This document shows positions 8,305 to 16,934 of a stretch of DNA of 47,664 bases, in pieces. Where the stretch lies: assembly GCA_004524425.1 (NCBI GenBank), contig SDNN01000003.1, positions 1 through 47,664 of the forward strand, written 5' to 3'. The position numbers and the translations under genes were made by a program. Source of the DNA: Promethearchaeota archaeon (GTDB lineage Archaea > Asgardarchaeota > Lokiarchaeia > Sigynarchaeales > SOKP01). Within the stretch, counting starts at the first letter, position 1, and each line of letters opens with the position of its first letter. The notes under the pieces are model-generated. The model was not told the origin of the DNA, searched no databases, and was given only the letters and a program-made list of their open reading frames with translations.

Positions 8305-9093
8305 ATGGAAGGAAATTTGTTTATTGATAATCCGAATATTTCTTCAGTGGTATTTTATCCTCGAAAGATACCCATACCCTCAAATTTGCCAGCTAATATT
8401 AATGTGTTAAAATTTAAGATCAATGAGGGCATCACCATTGGAGGTTATTTCTTTCTTCAAGAAAGGAGTCTTCCCACGATTTTGTTATTCCATGGAAATG
8501 GAGAAGTTGCCCTAGAATATAGGTATTTCAATCACTTATTTTTTAAATGTGGAGTAAATTTAGCGGTAATGGATTTTAGGGGCTATGGTCATAGCTCTGG
8601 CAAACCAACATATAGTAGCTTAATTTCTGACGCTCTGCCAATTTATAAAGCATTTAGAGAATGGATGGATAATAATGAAGTAAAGAATTCGTTGTTTATT
8701 CAAGGGCGCTCACTTGGAAGTATCTGCGCTTCTGAGATTGGATCTCATGATCCAAAAGATCTTAAGGGCGTGATTTTTGAAAGTGGTTTTGCCAGCGCGT
8801 ATAACATGATGGTAAGGTTATTTGGAGTTAGGGGCCCAGATATTACACCTGAAACACTTAAGCCTTACTCAAATGATACGAGAATGGAAAAGTTCAAGAA
8901 ACCAGTCTTGATCCTCCATGGAACGATGGACTGGATTATTCCTAAAGATGAGGCAAAGTTAATTTTTGAAGTACTCCCTGATGATATTGACAAAAAATTA
9001 ATCATGATTGACGGAGCGGGCCATAATAATATCTTTTCTTTTGAAAAAGAATACTTTGAACCTCTAAAAGCTTTTATTCAAAAATACCAGTAG
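8305..9093 (+). CDS. Alpha/beta hydrolase (serine hydrolase)
   Basis: 262 residues with a complete alpha/beta hydrolase catalytic set: oxyanion region FHGNGE at about 62-67, nucleophile Ser136 in the elbow GRSLG, Asp209 in LHGTMDW and His240 in DGAGHNN. The DFRGYGHSSG stretch at about 90-99 is typical of the small esterase, thioesterase and peptidase-like members. There is no signal peptide, so it acts in the cytoplasm. The GRSLG elbow (Arg before Ser) is a common variant. The substrate, an ester, thioester or amide, is not predictable from sequence. It sits between the flavin reductase and the GPH symporter without tight spacing to either. Confidence 0.88.
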   Translation: MEGNLFIDNPNISSVVFYPRKIPIPSNLPANINVLKFKINEGITIGGYFFLQERSLPTILLFHGNGEVALEYRYFNHLFFKCGVNLAVMDFRGYGHSSGKPTYSSLISDALPIYKAFREWMDNNEVKNSLFIQGRSLGSICASEIGSHDPKDLKGVIFESGFASAYNMMVRLFGVRGPDITPETLKPYSNDTRMEKFKKPVLILHGTMDWIIPKDEAKLIFEVLPDDIDKKLIMIDGAGHNNIFSFEKEYFEPLKAFIQKYQ

Positions 9094-9285
9094 AGATTAA
9101 CCATAACATGCTTTTCAAATAGTCTTGATTTTAAAATGCCTCAATATACTTGTTATTTAAAATTTTTCTGTAAATAATAATTATTAATTGGAGAATTCTA
9201 AAATGAATTAATTATAAAAAGAAGAAAAATCTAACTTTCAAATAGTTAATTTTAATTTTAATTCAAAACACATCAGGTAGATTTC

Positions 9286-10680
9286 ATGAGCGAGAATGAA
9301 ATTGAAATAAAACACTCTAAACTTGAACTGGTATCCTATGGCTTCGGAAACTTTTTTAATGAATTTTTTACCTTAGCCTTCGGAGCTTTTGGATTTTTTT
9401 TCTATGAAAGTGAAATTGGATTGAACGTATGGCTCGTAGGGCTTGGATTCATCATATTTGCCATCTGGAATGCCATAAATGATCCTCTTGTAGGATATCT
9501 CACTAATCGGCCATTTAAATTCACAAAAAAATGGGGCAGAAGATTTCCTTGGATACTCATCGGTGGTATACCTTATGTTTTTTGTTATATGCTTATTTTC
9601 ATACCACCAAGTACTAATCCCACTTCGGATGCTTGGCTTATTTTTAGTTGGTTAGTAGTTTCAACATGTCTCTTTGATTTTTTTGCTTCTATATACTGGG
9701 TGAACTTCTCCTCACTTTTTCCAGATAAATTTCGAACTGTAAAAGAACGCCGAACTGCAACGGGCCTCCAAATTCCATTAGGTATAGTTGGTGTAGCTTT
9801 GGGAGCAATCGTGCCTCCTCTTTTTATCAATTTTGGTGATCTCGGATCCTATGTGCTTCAAGCATTTGTAGTCTTTATCATTACAAGCATTGCTTTGATT
9901 CTGGCTATTCCAGGAGTGCGAGACGATAAAGAATTTGTTGCACAATACTTACAAAAATACGAAAAAACGCCAAAGAGGGAATCATTTTTTAGTAGTTTAA
10001 AGAAAATTGTTAAAACGCGATCGTTCATTACTTTCATAATAATTTACTTGGCTTATCAGACAGTAATCGTATCCATGACTGCTTCGATTCCATATGTAGT
10101 TCGCTACAGCCTAGGAATGGAAGCTAGCGCCACTACCTTGATTTTTGCAGGATTCTTAACTGGAGCCTTAGTCGCAACGCCAATATGGGTAAAATATGCT
10201 CAAAAGGCTAATGATAATCGCAAAATTATACTGCTTTCGGGCATCTTGATGGCCATATTTACCGCACCTTTGTTCATATTAAGAGATTATCTAGCAATTA
10301 TCATAGCTATTTTCATATGGGGGCTGGCCTTAGGTGGTTTTTGGGCAATGATTGCACCCGTGTTGGCTGACGTTATTGATGATTCAGTCGTAAATATGGG
10401 AAAAAGAGAAGAAGGCGTCATTGTAGGCATTCAAAGATTTTTTGGACGCATGGCAATAGTTATTCAAGCAATGAGCTTCGTAATTGCCCATACTCTCACT
10501 GGTTTCGTTGAGGGATCTGAGACACAATCTGAATTAGCAATTTGGGGCATTCACGCACATTTAGCGCTTATCCCCGTTATAGCCATGACCATTGGCTGCC
10601 TCATATTTTGGAAGTGGTATAACCTGACAGCTGAGAAAGTAAAGGCTAATCAAGATAGGCTGAAAGAATTGGACTTATAA
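9286..10680 (+). CDS. GPH-family sugar/glycoside:cation symporter (MFS)
   Basis: 464 residues with about 12 membrane helices and the layout of the glycoside-pentoside-hexuronide:cation symporters (MelB-like). Landmarks are WNAINDPLVGYLTNR in the first half, where the conserved Asp-Pro sits after a membrane Asn, then the basic loop KKWGRRFPWILIGGIPY, and a central loop carrying ERRTATGLQ. The second half contains ALGGFWAMIAPVLADVIDD, another family hallmark. Such carriers bring in sugars or glycosides with Na+ or H+. The ATG is preceded by CAGGTAGAT, a fair ribosome-binding site. A homolog lies at the far side of the amidase cluster (19909-21309), so the genome carries at least two; substrates unknown. 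Confidence 0.9.
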   Translation: MSENEIEIKHSKLELVSYGFGNFFNEFFTLAFGAFGFFFYESEIGLNVWLVGLGFIIFAIWNAINDPLVGYLTNRPFKFTKKWGRRFPWILIGGIPYVFCYMLIFIPPSTNPTSDAWLIFSWLVVSTCLFDFFASIYWVNFSSLFPDKFRTVKERRTATGLQIPLGIVGVALGAIVPPLFINFGDLGSYVLQAFVVFIITSIALILAIPGVRDDKEFVAQYLQKYEKTPKRESFFSSLKKIVKTRSFITFIIIYLAYQTVIVSMTASIPYVVRYSLGMEASATTLIFAGFLTGALVATPIWVKYAQKANDNRKIILLSGILMAIFTAPLFILRDYLAIIIAIFIWGLALGGFWAMIAPVLADVIDDSVVNMGKREEGVIVGIQRFFGRMAIVIQAMSFVIAHTLTGFVEGSETQSELAIWGIHAHLALIPVIAMTIGCLIFWKWYNLTAEKVKANQDRLKELDL

Positions 10681-10715
10681 TTATTTGTTCTTATCATTAC
10701 TAAATTCTTTATTTT

Positions 10716-11375
10716 TTATTTTTGACTTGGATTTAATTTTCTAAAGTAAAGACAGTGTTCAATTAGCGACCCTACTACGATAAAATGAGCTAGCCATTGA
10801 GGGAATTTTTCTAGATTAAAGATAAAATGGGGCAGAAAAAATTCCAAAAATAAATATCCAATAAAGAATAACCAAAATAAAAAACTAGTCAATGCCACAT
10901 AAGCTTGGATCTTTAACTCCTTTGGTCCACTATATTCTGTTAGTCCCAAAAATAACCAAAAAAGGAGAGATCCCGACCAATATAAGAATGCGGCCACAGA
11001 ATGTTCGATTGTAACTACTCCGATATTTTTAACGGGAAAAATTCCTATTAATAATAGTCCTAATGATAAGAGGAATCCAAAAATAAGAGTGAACCTGGAT
11101 AATTTTACATTGATCTGCATATTTTGTAAAATTAATGTCAAATTTATGATAAAGAGGAATAATAAAATGCTCGTGATGATGATTGATAAATTGAAAAAGA
11201 ATCCAAAACGACTAACCGCTAACTCGGACATCCAAAGTGAAAATAAATTTGTTTTAGGATCATTTGAGGTTATCATAATCGCAGATAGGATTGTAGAACT
11301 AATTGAAAATAACAGCACCGCAAATATAAAATAACATCCATTAATTTTCAAAAATAAGTGTTTAATTTTTTCCAT
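10716..11375 (-). CDS. DUF998-like membrane protein
   Basis: 219 residues from the ATG at 11375, with six likely membrane helices beginning about 11 residues in. The pattern LWMSELAVSRFGFFFNLSIIITSILL followed by GLLLIGIFPVKNIGVVTIEHSVAAFLYWSG resembles DUF998: a Ser-Glu-Leu before helix 2, Phe-Asn in helix 2, an IGIFP turn and a conserved His. Function is unknown for that family. The frame continues upstream to a TTG at 11438 that overlaps the stop of the GTPase gene (TTGA), so a longer, translationally coupled form is possible. I prefer the ATG because it gives a normal family N-terminus. It lies downstream of the small GTPase on the same strand and is probably co-transcribed with it. Confidence 0.65.
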   Translation of the reverse strand: MEKIKHLFLKINGCYFIFAVLLFSISSTILSAIMITSNDPKTNLFSLWMSELAVSRFGFFFNLSIIITSILLFLFIINLTLILQNMQINVKLSRFTLIFGFLLSLGLLLIGIFPVKNIGVVTIEHSVAAFLYWSGSLLFWLFLGLTEYSGPKELKIQAYVALTSFLFWLFFIGYLFLEFFLPHFIFNLEKFPQWLAHFIVVGSLIEHCLYFRKLNPSQK

Positions 11376-11434
11376 CAGAAATAAAAAAAGCCAGTTATAT
11401 CTAAAAATCTTGATATTATAATTTTTAATTAGGA

Positions 11435-11947
11435 TCAATCCACGAGGTATCTTGCCAGAATTTCAAAAACCTCATTTACATTATGCCCTGTCTTGGATGA
11501 GGTCTTGATGTAATCAATCATGCTTAATTTTTTTTGTTTTAATTCAGCATAATAATCAGCAACCATGGAAAATTCCTTAAGGTCATATTTCGTGGCTACC
11601 AATACAATAGGAAGGTTCTTATCGTAAATTCGGAGCAGTTGAGCCCATTTATCAATGTTCACGAAACTTTTCCAAGATGTCGTATCAAACAATAGAAGTG
11701 CACCTCTAGCACCGGGGATGTATTCTTTTACCATGTATCTAAATCTTTGTTGCCCACCAATGTCCCAAATTTGAAGATGAGCAGATGTATCACCATTAAC
11801 CTTAACTTCTTTTAAAAAAAAATCAACTCCTATGGTAATAACTTTAGTATCAATGAATTCTTCCTCCACATATCTATGAATCAAGGTAGTTTTGCCAACT
11901 GCGCTGTCACCGGCGATTAATGTTTTAAGTAAAACGTGCTTCTTCAT
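11435..11947 (-). CDS. Ras/Rab-like small GTPase
   Basis: 170 residues, a single small GTPase domain. G1 P-loop GDSAVGKT at 13-20, G2 Thr38 in VITIGVDF, G3 WDIGGQ at 61-66, G4 TKYD at 119-122 (Asn replaced by Thr, as in some Rab/Ras relatives) and G5 SSKTG at 150-154. The TIGVDF switch I is Rab-like, whereas WDIGGQ with two Gly is closer to Arf and Rag forms. Mixed signatures of this kind are common in Asgard archaeal GTPases. There is no prenylation Cys at the C-terminus, so membrane attachment by that route is unlikely. It would act as a GTP-dependent switch; partners are unknown. The membrane protein gene directly downstream on the same strand is a possible partner. Confidence 0.93.
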   Translation of the reverse strand: MKKHVLLKTLIAGDSAVGKTTLIHRYVEEEFIDTKVITIGVDFFLKEVKVNGDTSAHLQIWDIGGQQRFRYMVKEYIPGARGALLLFDTTSWKSFVNIDKWAQLLRIYDKNLPIVLVATKYDLKEFSMVADYYAELKQKKLSMIDYIKTSSKTGHNVNEVFEILARYLVD

Positions 11948-12192
11948 TTTATTACTTTTTAATTTTAAAATTAAATCCTATTATAACTAATATCTTAAAA
12001 ATTAATTATAAATAATCTCATTTTTTAAATAACATCACATTTGAATGATAAACTTCCTCTGATTGAATTATATTTTTCAATACATAATGACATTTTGTAT
12101 TAAGGATAAGTTATTAAATCCTAAAAACTTAGATTGACTCTAAATAGCCCAAAAAAGCATTAAATGTTCAAATTTAATTAGGAAAATTTTAA

Positions 12193-12468
12193 TTAGAAAG
12201 AGCAGGTTTTATTTAAGCTCAAAATAGTTTTATTAAATTCTTTTAAAGCATTTGAAAATTCTTTTCTCATTATGCTTTTAAATAAAGGATCTCGCTTTTC
12301 GAAAGGGATTGATTCTGTTCCATCATATATATCTGGTGGACTTTTTTTTTCAATTAAACTCGAAAATGGTATTGCTAAACGTAAATTACTTGTCTCCATT
12401 TTCTTTGTCGATTCCTTGAAGAGTAACACGAGATCTGCTTCATCATTATCATGGATTTTTGAAATCAA
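12193..12468 (-). CDS. Small hypothetical protein
   Basis: 91 residues, family not recognised, charged and probably cytoplasmic. It starts with TTG, but the case for it is good: an unusually strong Shine-Dalgarno sequence GGGGAGG (12483-12477, minus strand) lies eight bases before the TTG at 12468, the best such site in this neighbourhood. The sequence has an acidic start (HDNDEADLVLLFKE), a Pro-rich middle (SPPDIYDGTESIPFEKRDP) and an amphipathic C-terminal helix (about 70-88). It lies between the ribbon-helix-helix regulator and the GTPase, both on the same strand. A small ORF on the opposite strand (12272-12475) has no comparable signal and is taken as a shadow. Confidence 0.5.
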   Translation of the reverse strand: MISKIHDNDEADLVLLFKESTKKMETSNLRLAIPFSSLIEKKSPPDIYDGTESIPFEKRDPLFKSIMRKEFSNALKEFNKTILSLNKTCSF

Positions 12469-12597
12469 TATCTAATCCTCCCCTTAATTACCTTTGATGC
12501 ATGATTTTTTTTATAAAACTAAAGATAGAATTTAATCTTGAATTAATGTAATATGTAAATATCACACTTTCACCCATTCTGTTAAGCAAATAAAAGA

Positions 12598-13050
12598 TTA
12601 ATCCATCTCTTTATAAATAACATTGTTTTTTAATTTAAGATTCAGTCCTTGCTTTTTTATTTCTTTTCCATGAATGAACATGATCCTCTTAATTACTCGA
12701 GTATCGACATCAAAATGATCTGCTAAATCCTCAGTTGATATGCTTTCAACAAGCTCAAAAAATTCAGGCAATTCTTTTATGATTTCTTTTTCGAACGATT
12801 TCAAACTCTTATCTAATGAAATTTCATATGATTCTTGTCTAAGCTCATCTGTAATCTCTTTGAAATCGATATCATAATTCTTCTTTAATAAATCAGGATT
12901 ATATTCAATCCATTGATGAACTATTGTTCTCACCACCTCTGAAAGTGATAACTTTCGATTAATAGCCATTTTATTTACTACTTTGTGATCAAAATCATCT
13001 AAGCCGACAGTTATTCGTTTTTTTTGAGTCTCTTCTTCTTTTTCAACCAT
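12598..13050 (-). CDS. Ribbon-helix-helix DNA-binding regulator with C-terminal HTH-like region
   Basis: 150 residues. Residues 11-55 fit the ribbon-helix-helix (Arc/MetJ/CopG) fold: a basic beta strand KKRITVGLDD, helix 1 (HKVVNKMAINRK) and helix 2 (SLSEVVRTIVHQWIEY) separated by a short turn. Residues about 104-135 (STEDLADHFDVDTRVIKRIM) look like a second helix-turn-helix. Such proteins bind palindromic DNA as dimers and often repress their own gene. The divergent promoter region upstream holds several palindromes and repeats (listed separately), in keeping with autoregulation. The ATG is not preceded by a clear Shine-Dalgarno sequence, so the mRNA may have a short or no leader. Confidence 0.75.
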   Translation of the reverse strand: MVEKEEETQKKRITVGLDDFDHKVVNKMAINRKLSLSEVVRTIVHQWIEYNPDLLKKNYDIDFKEITDELRQESYEISLDKSLKSFEKEIIKELPEFFELVESISTEDLADHFDVDTRVIKRIMFIHGKEIKKQGLNLKLKNNVIYKEMD

Positions 13051-13082
13051 TTTCTGAGGAACGCCGACAAAAACTGTTCTTT

Positions 13083-13097
13083 GATCTTTATAAGATC
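13083..13097. promoter_or_regulatory. Palindrome, candidate operator for the ribbon-helix-helix gene
   Basis: GATCTT-TAT-AAGATC is a perfect 6+6 palindrome 33 bases upstream of the regulator's ATG. It overlaps a possible TATA box (TTATAAAG on the minus strand). If the TATA is instead the ATTTAAATA at about 13107-13115, it covers the expected transcription start. Either position suits repression. Confidence 0.45.
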
Positions 13098-13123
13098 ATA
13101 GATGTATTTAAATATTAGCATTA

Positions 13124-13176
13124 ATGCAACAAAAATGATCCAATTATGCAACATTTAAATATAAGTTATGTTGTAT
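13124..13176. repeat. Three spaced ATGCAAC-type boxes in the divergent promoter region
   Basis: ATGCAAC occurs at 13124-13130 and 13146-13152 (22 bp apart). A near-complement GTTGTAT follows at 13170-13176, one base different from the inverse of the box. The second and third also make an inverted pair CAACAT (13149-13154) / ATGTTG (13168-13173) flanking a TATA-like TTTAAATATA. Spacing close to two helical turns suggests cooperative protein binding. Confidence 0.45.
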
Positions 13177-13187
13177 GTATATCATAC
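13173..13187. promoter_or_regulatory. Palindrome, candidate operator for the 13254 gene
   Basis: GTATG-TATAT-CATAC is a perfect 5+5 palindrome about 20 bp downstream of the TATA-like TTTAAATATA (13154-13163), that is, at the expected transcription start of the plus-strand gene. Confidence 0.4.
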
Positions 13188-13253
13188 GAATGTTATCTAC
13201 ATGTTATAAAGGATTATTCGTAATAAAATTTGAAAGGAGGTCATGTGTATAAA

Positions 13254-13901
13254 ATGGTGGAATCAATTTTTATAAATCAAGATTTAATCCAAACTAAAGA
13301 TCTAATTATCATTGATATTCTCAAAGATGGAAAAGAATTTTTGGAGGATAAAAAGGTAAATCATGAATTTATCATAGATTCTCTCTCTATCATGTATCAA
13401 TTCTTAAAAAGGAACAAGAAGCAACAGATCCCTCATAATTTATATAAATTTTTCATTGCGGCCTATTATATGGTCTCCAGGCACCCTTGGTCCTTTCCCG
13501 CTCACGAATCTAAAAAAAATTTTTGCCGAAAGTTTGGAATCGAACCAAGTTCCTTGGAATATTCACTCACCAGGATTAGAGAGGAATTAAATTTTAAAAA
13601 GATTTTAGATGATAAGAATTATCCGTATTTCATTGATCTTGATACTGACATTGCTTTTAAGCTAATGAAAAATTTAATTAAAAATGAGGTCGATCACTCG
13701 ATGATGAATTTCTTGCTCTATCACCAACCAGTGAATTCGCAAATCTTATGTGAAGAATTAATCACGAAGATAATTTTCGAAATGAAATTGTTTCCAGAGG
13801 AGCTTTTTAGACAATTTTATGAAATCGTTTTTGAACTCGTGGATTGCTTGCTCTCAAATTATCATGAATATGTAGAATTACAGCGATCGTTTTTTATTTA
13901 A
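13254..13901 (+). CDS. Protein of unknown function, divergent from the RHH regulator
   Basis: 215 residues, soluble and helical. I do not recognise the family. Residues about 55-120 (LYKFFIAAYYMVSRHPWSFP, then a stretch ending with IREELNF) recall a cyclin/TFIIB-type helical repeat, in which a helix rich in small residues is followed by a helix-turn-helix. This is only a resemblance. A very strong ribosome-binding site AAAGGAGGT (13233-13241) precedes three in-frame starts; the ATG at 13254 is chosen, though a GTG at 13245 lies four bases after it. The gene is transcribed away from the ribbon-helix-helix regulator through a shared promoter region full of palindromes, so it is probably under that regulator's control. 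Confidence 0.6.
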   Translation: MVESIFINQDLIQTKDLIIIDILKDGKEFLEDKKVNHEFIIDSLSIMYQFLKRNKKQQIPHNLYKFFIAAYYMVSRHPWSFPAHESKKNFCRKFGIEPSSLEYSLTRIREELNFKKILDDKNYPYFIDLDTDIAFKLMKNLIKNEVDHSMMNFLLYHQPVNSQILCEELITKIIFEMKLFPEELFRQFYEIVFELVDCLLSNYHEYVELQRSFFI

Positions 13902-13927
13902 GTTCTATTCATTAATTAATTGAGAAG

Positions 13928-13935
13928 AAAAAAAA
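13928..13935 (-). terminator. Poly-T terminator of amidase 1
   Basis: Eight T on the minus strand, four bases after the amidase stop codon at 13940-13942. It also closes the intergenic space against the convergent gene ending at 13901. Confidence 0.45.
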
Positions 13936-13939
13936 GAAT

Positions 13940-15373
13940 TTAGGAGAATTGGGGCTTTTTATCTTGCCAAGGTGCGATTTCCTCAAATGCTTTAGAAACT
14001 TGAAGGACGCTTAAATCGTCATATCTTTTTCCAACAATTTGCATCCCAATAGGTAATCCCTCGGTAGAAAATCCACACGGAATTGAAGCTGCGGGATGTC
14101 CTGTTAGATTGAATGGATATAAATGGGCAAACCATCCAGTTAGAAAACTTTTCTTTCCGGCAATTTTGGGGGGAAAAAATAATTCTGAATTAAACGCAGG
14201 AGTGGCATTCGAGGGAGTAAGCAAGATGTCATACTTTTTGAAATGCTCATAACATTCCGCATACAAACTTTTTCTTATATCCAGAGCTTTCATAATATCT
14301 TGCCCGGAATAGGTATATCCAGCATCCACCACTCTTACTAAGTTGGGATCGAGTTTATTTCGCCATTCTTCTAAGTCTGATTTAAGATCATAAGCTAAAA
14401 ATGAACTAAACAAGAGATTTAAGACGTAATCTGCTTTCTTTAATTTTATTTTTGATTCTTCGATTGTCCATCCGAAGCTTTCGAATTTTTTGATGCTATT
14501 CATGAAAGACTTTTCAACTTCGGGATCTATCGCTTTAATAAATCCTAAATTTAAGGAATAACCGATTTTTAGCTCTTTTGGTCGATCATTTATCTTTTCC
14601 AAATAACTAATATTTTCAGGGGGTAAGCTGAATTTGTCTCCCTCAAAAGGGCCCTTAATCACATCTAACATTAAGGCCGCATCTTTGACATATCGGACAA
14701 TGGGACCATACTGGTCTATATTTATTTCACTCAATAATCCCACAGTTGGATAAACGGGAACCCTTCCATAACTAGGCTTGATTCCATAAACCCCACAAAA
14801 TGAGCTGGGAGTCCTTATCGAACTGCCTCCATCAGCGCTTAAAGCTAAATATCCCAATCCAGAAACAATAGCAGCTGCTGCTCCACCACTCGAACCTCCT
14901 GGTGTTCGATCTAGTTTCCATGGATTGTGAGTTTTCCCAAAAATGAGATTCTCTGTTTTAGGCCAAAACCCAAATGGTGGCATGTTGGTCTTTCCTAAAA
15001 TGACGCTCCCTGCACCTTTTAATCTCTTTACGCACATATCATCTTGTTCTGGCACGTGATTTTCGAATAATTTCGAACCAAATGTCGTTCTCACCCCTTT
15101 TATAGGCATTTCATCTTTGATGGATATGGGTAATCCGTGTAAAGGACCCAAGGGTTCTCCTTTTTTAATCAAGTCGTCAGCATATTTCGCAGTCTCTCTG
15201 GCTAAATCATGAGTTGGAGTACAAAAGGCATTAATAATCGGATTGATCTTTTCAATTCTCTCTATCATTAGCTCTGTTATCTCCAAGGAAGATATTTCCT
15301 GCGTTTTCAACTTTTCTACCATGTCAACTGCCGACATGTAAGCTAAATCTTCTTTATTCAATTCTAAAACCAT
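13940..15373 (-). CDS. Amidase signature family hydrolase, copy 1
   Basis: 477 residues, amidase signature fold that hydrolyses carboxamides to acid and ammonia. The Ser-cisSer-Lys triad is readable by its fixed spacing: Lys86 in GLPISIKDE, cis-Ser161 in GGSSGG, and nucleophile Ser185 (75 and 24 residues apart, as in fatty acid amide hydrolase). The nucleophile motif is DGGSSIR rather than the usual DxGGSIR, so the Gly before the Ser is itself Ser. This is the most divergent of the four tandem copies. It ends with a conserved PIGMQIVGKRYDDLSVLQ segment. It has its own likely TATA box (CTTTATATAAG, about 15412-15422 on the minus strand) and its own poly-T end, so it is an independent transcript. 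Confidence 0.92.
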   Translation of the reverse strand: MVLELNKEDLAYMSAVDMVEKLKTQEISSLEITELMIERIEKINPIINAFCTPTHDLARETAKYADDLIKKGEPLGPLHGLPISIKDEMPIKGVRTTFGSKLFENHVPEQDDMCVKRLKGAGSVILGKTNMPPFGFWPKTENLIFGKTHNPWKLDRTPGGSSGGAAAAIVSGLGYLALSADGGSSIRTPSSFCGVYGIKPSYGRVPVYPTVGLLSEINIDQYGPIVRYVKDAALMLDVIKGPFEGDKFSLPPENISYLEKINDRPKELKIGYSLNLGFIKAIDPEVEKSFMNSIKKFESFGWTIEESKIKLKKADYVLNLLFSSFLAYDLKSDLEEWRNKLDPNLVRVVDAGYTYSGQDIMKALDIRKSLYAECYEHFKKYDILLTPSNATPAFNSELFFPPKIAGKKSFLTGWFAHLYPFNLTGHPAASIPCGFSTEGLPIGMQIVGKRYDDLSVLQVSKAFEEIAPWQDKKPQFS

Positions 15374-15434
15374 TAATATTTTTTGAACATGAAAATAATT
15401 GAGTTGACTTCTTATATAAAGATATTATATGAAT

Positions 15435-15446
15435 AAAAAAAAAAAA
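15435..15446 (-). terminator. Poly-T terminator of amidase 2
   Basis: Twelve consecutive T on the minus strand starting nine bases after the amidase 2 stop codon (15456-15458). It separates amidase 2 from amidase 1. Confidence 0.55.
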
Positions 15447-15455
15447 GAACACTGA

Positions 15456-16868
15456 TTATAAATTTGGTCTTTTTTCCTGCCAAGGTGCGATGTCTTGAAA
15501 AGCCTTTGATACTTGAAGTACTGTTACTTCATCGAAGCGTTTACCTACAATTTGCATACCAATCGGCAAACCTTCACCTGACCATCCACAAGGTATTGAT
15601 GCTGCGGGATGTCCAGTAAGGTTAAACGGAAAGGTAAATAGCCAGCCAGTTGGAGACAAACCTTTTCCGTTAACTTCGGCTGGAAAGGTTCTCCCCAATT
15701 CAAACGCGGGAAGCGCTAAGGTGGGGGTAATTAAGACATCAAAATGGTTGAAAACTTCATTTATTGAATCATATAATTTCCTACGTTGATCCATTGCCCT
15801 CATGACATCAATTCCTGAATATCCTAGTCCTGCTTCCACCAATTTCAAAAAGTTTGGATCTAAGCTTTCTTTCCAATCCTTGAGTTTGGGTTTTAGATCA
15901 TATCCATAATCGACAGTGTATAATATATTATAAGTCCATTCAGCCTTGCGAAGTTTTATCTTTGCTTTTTCTGCGTCCCAACTAAATTGCGAAAATTTAT
16001 CGATCGAATTTAATATATTTCTTTCTACTTCAGGGTCTAGAGCTTTTACGTAACCTAAATCTAAAGAATAACCAATTTTTAATTTGCTAGGTTTATTATC
16101 TATATTGTCTAAATAACTAATATTTTGTTCTGGTAAGGAAAGTCTATCTCTGTCATCTGGTCCTTTCATTGCATCAAGCATTAAAGCAGCATCTTCTACA
16201 TACCGTACTAAAGGTCCATAATGATTTATCGTGCGGGAGTGCAATATTACATATGGATAAGTAGGTATCCTTCCAAAACTTGGTTTTAAACCGAAAGTTC
16301 CACAAAAGCAACTAGGAATTCTGATAGAGCCACCTGCATCAGAACCTAATGTTAAGGGCCCTAAACCAGATGCAGTGGCTGCAGCACCACCCCCTGTAGA
16401 ACCTCCAGTTGTTCTTTCTAAGTTCCAAGGATTTTTAGTCTCACCGAATATTGGATTATCTGTGACGGGAGAAAATGCAAATTCAGGGGTATTAGTTTTA
16501 CCCAGAATTACGATGCCTGCATCTTTAAGCCTCTTTACGACTATCGCATCTTCTTTAGGAATGAAATTCTCGTAAAGTTTAGAACCATAAGTAGTTCTTA
16601 TCTCCTCTGTTTCAATTATGTCTTTTATGGATGTTGGAATTCCATTTAACTTTCCAATTTTTTCTCCCCTTTTTACAGCATCATCCGCCTTTTTTGCCAT
16701 TTCTCTTGCCAAATCAAATGTGGGGGTACAATATGCATTAATTATTGGATTAATCTCTTCGATCCTTTCGATTATTGTTTCAGTAATCTCTGCCGAGGTA
16801 AATTCTTGAGTTCTTATCCTTTCTGCCATGTCACAAGCAGACATGTAACAAATATCTTCTTTACTCAT
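15456..16868 (-). CDS. Amidase signature family hydrolase, copy 2
   Basis: 470 residues. Triad Lys82 (GIPTSIKD), cis-Ser157 and nucleophile Ser181 in GSDAGGSIR. The cis-Ser loop reads GGSTGGG instead of GGSSGG: the first Ser, the catalytic one, is kept and the second is Thr. Otherwise closely similar to copies 3 and 4, including the N-terminal EDICxMxACDMAE signature and the C-terminal APWQEKRPNL tail. No signal peptide. It has a candidate promoter TATTTAAATAG about 52 bp before the ATG and a T12 tract after the stop. The different loop suggests a substrate range different from its neighbours. Confidence 0.92.
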   Translation of the reverse strand: MSKEDICYMSACDMAERIRTQEFTSAEITETIIERIEEINPIINAYCTPTFDLAREMAKKADDAVKRGEKIGKLNGIPTSIKDIIETEEIRTTYGSKLYENFIPKEDAIVVKRLKDAGIVILGKTNTPEFAFSPVTDNPIFGETKNPWNLERTTGGSTGGGAAATASGLGPLTLGSDAGGSIRIPSCFCGTFGLKPSFGRIPTYPYVILHSRTINHYGPLVRYVEDAALMLDAMKGPDDRDRLSLPEQNISYLDNIDNKPSKLKIGYSLDLGYVKALDPEVERNILNSIDKFSQFSWDAEKAKIKLRKAEWTYNILYTVDYGYDLKPKLKDWKESLDPNFLKLVEAGLGYSGIDVMRAMDQRRKLYDSINEVFNHFDVLITPTLALPAFELGRTFPAEVNGKGLSPTGWLFTFPFNLTGHPAASIPCGWSGEGLPIGMQIVGKRFDEVTVLQVSKAFQDIAPWQEKRPNL

Positions 16869-16934
16869 TTATATCGACTTCATTTGCATTGGATTTTATG
16901 ATAAATTGTGATGTCTATCTATTTAAATAATTAG

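Noticed and set aside
12272..12475. 67-residue plus-strand ORF opposite the small hypothetical gene.
   Set aside because: No ribosome-binding site and full overlap with a minus-strand gene that has a strong one.
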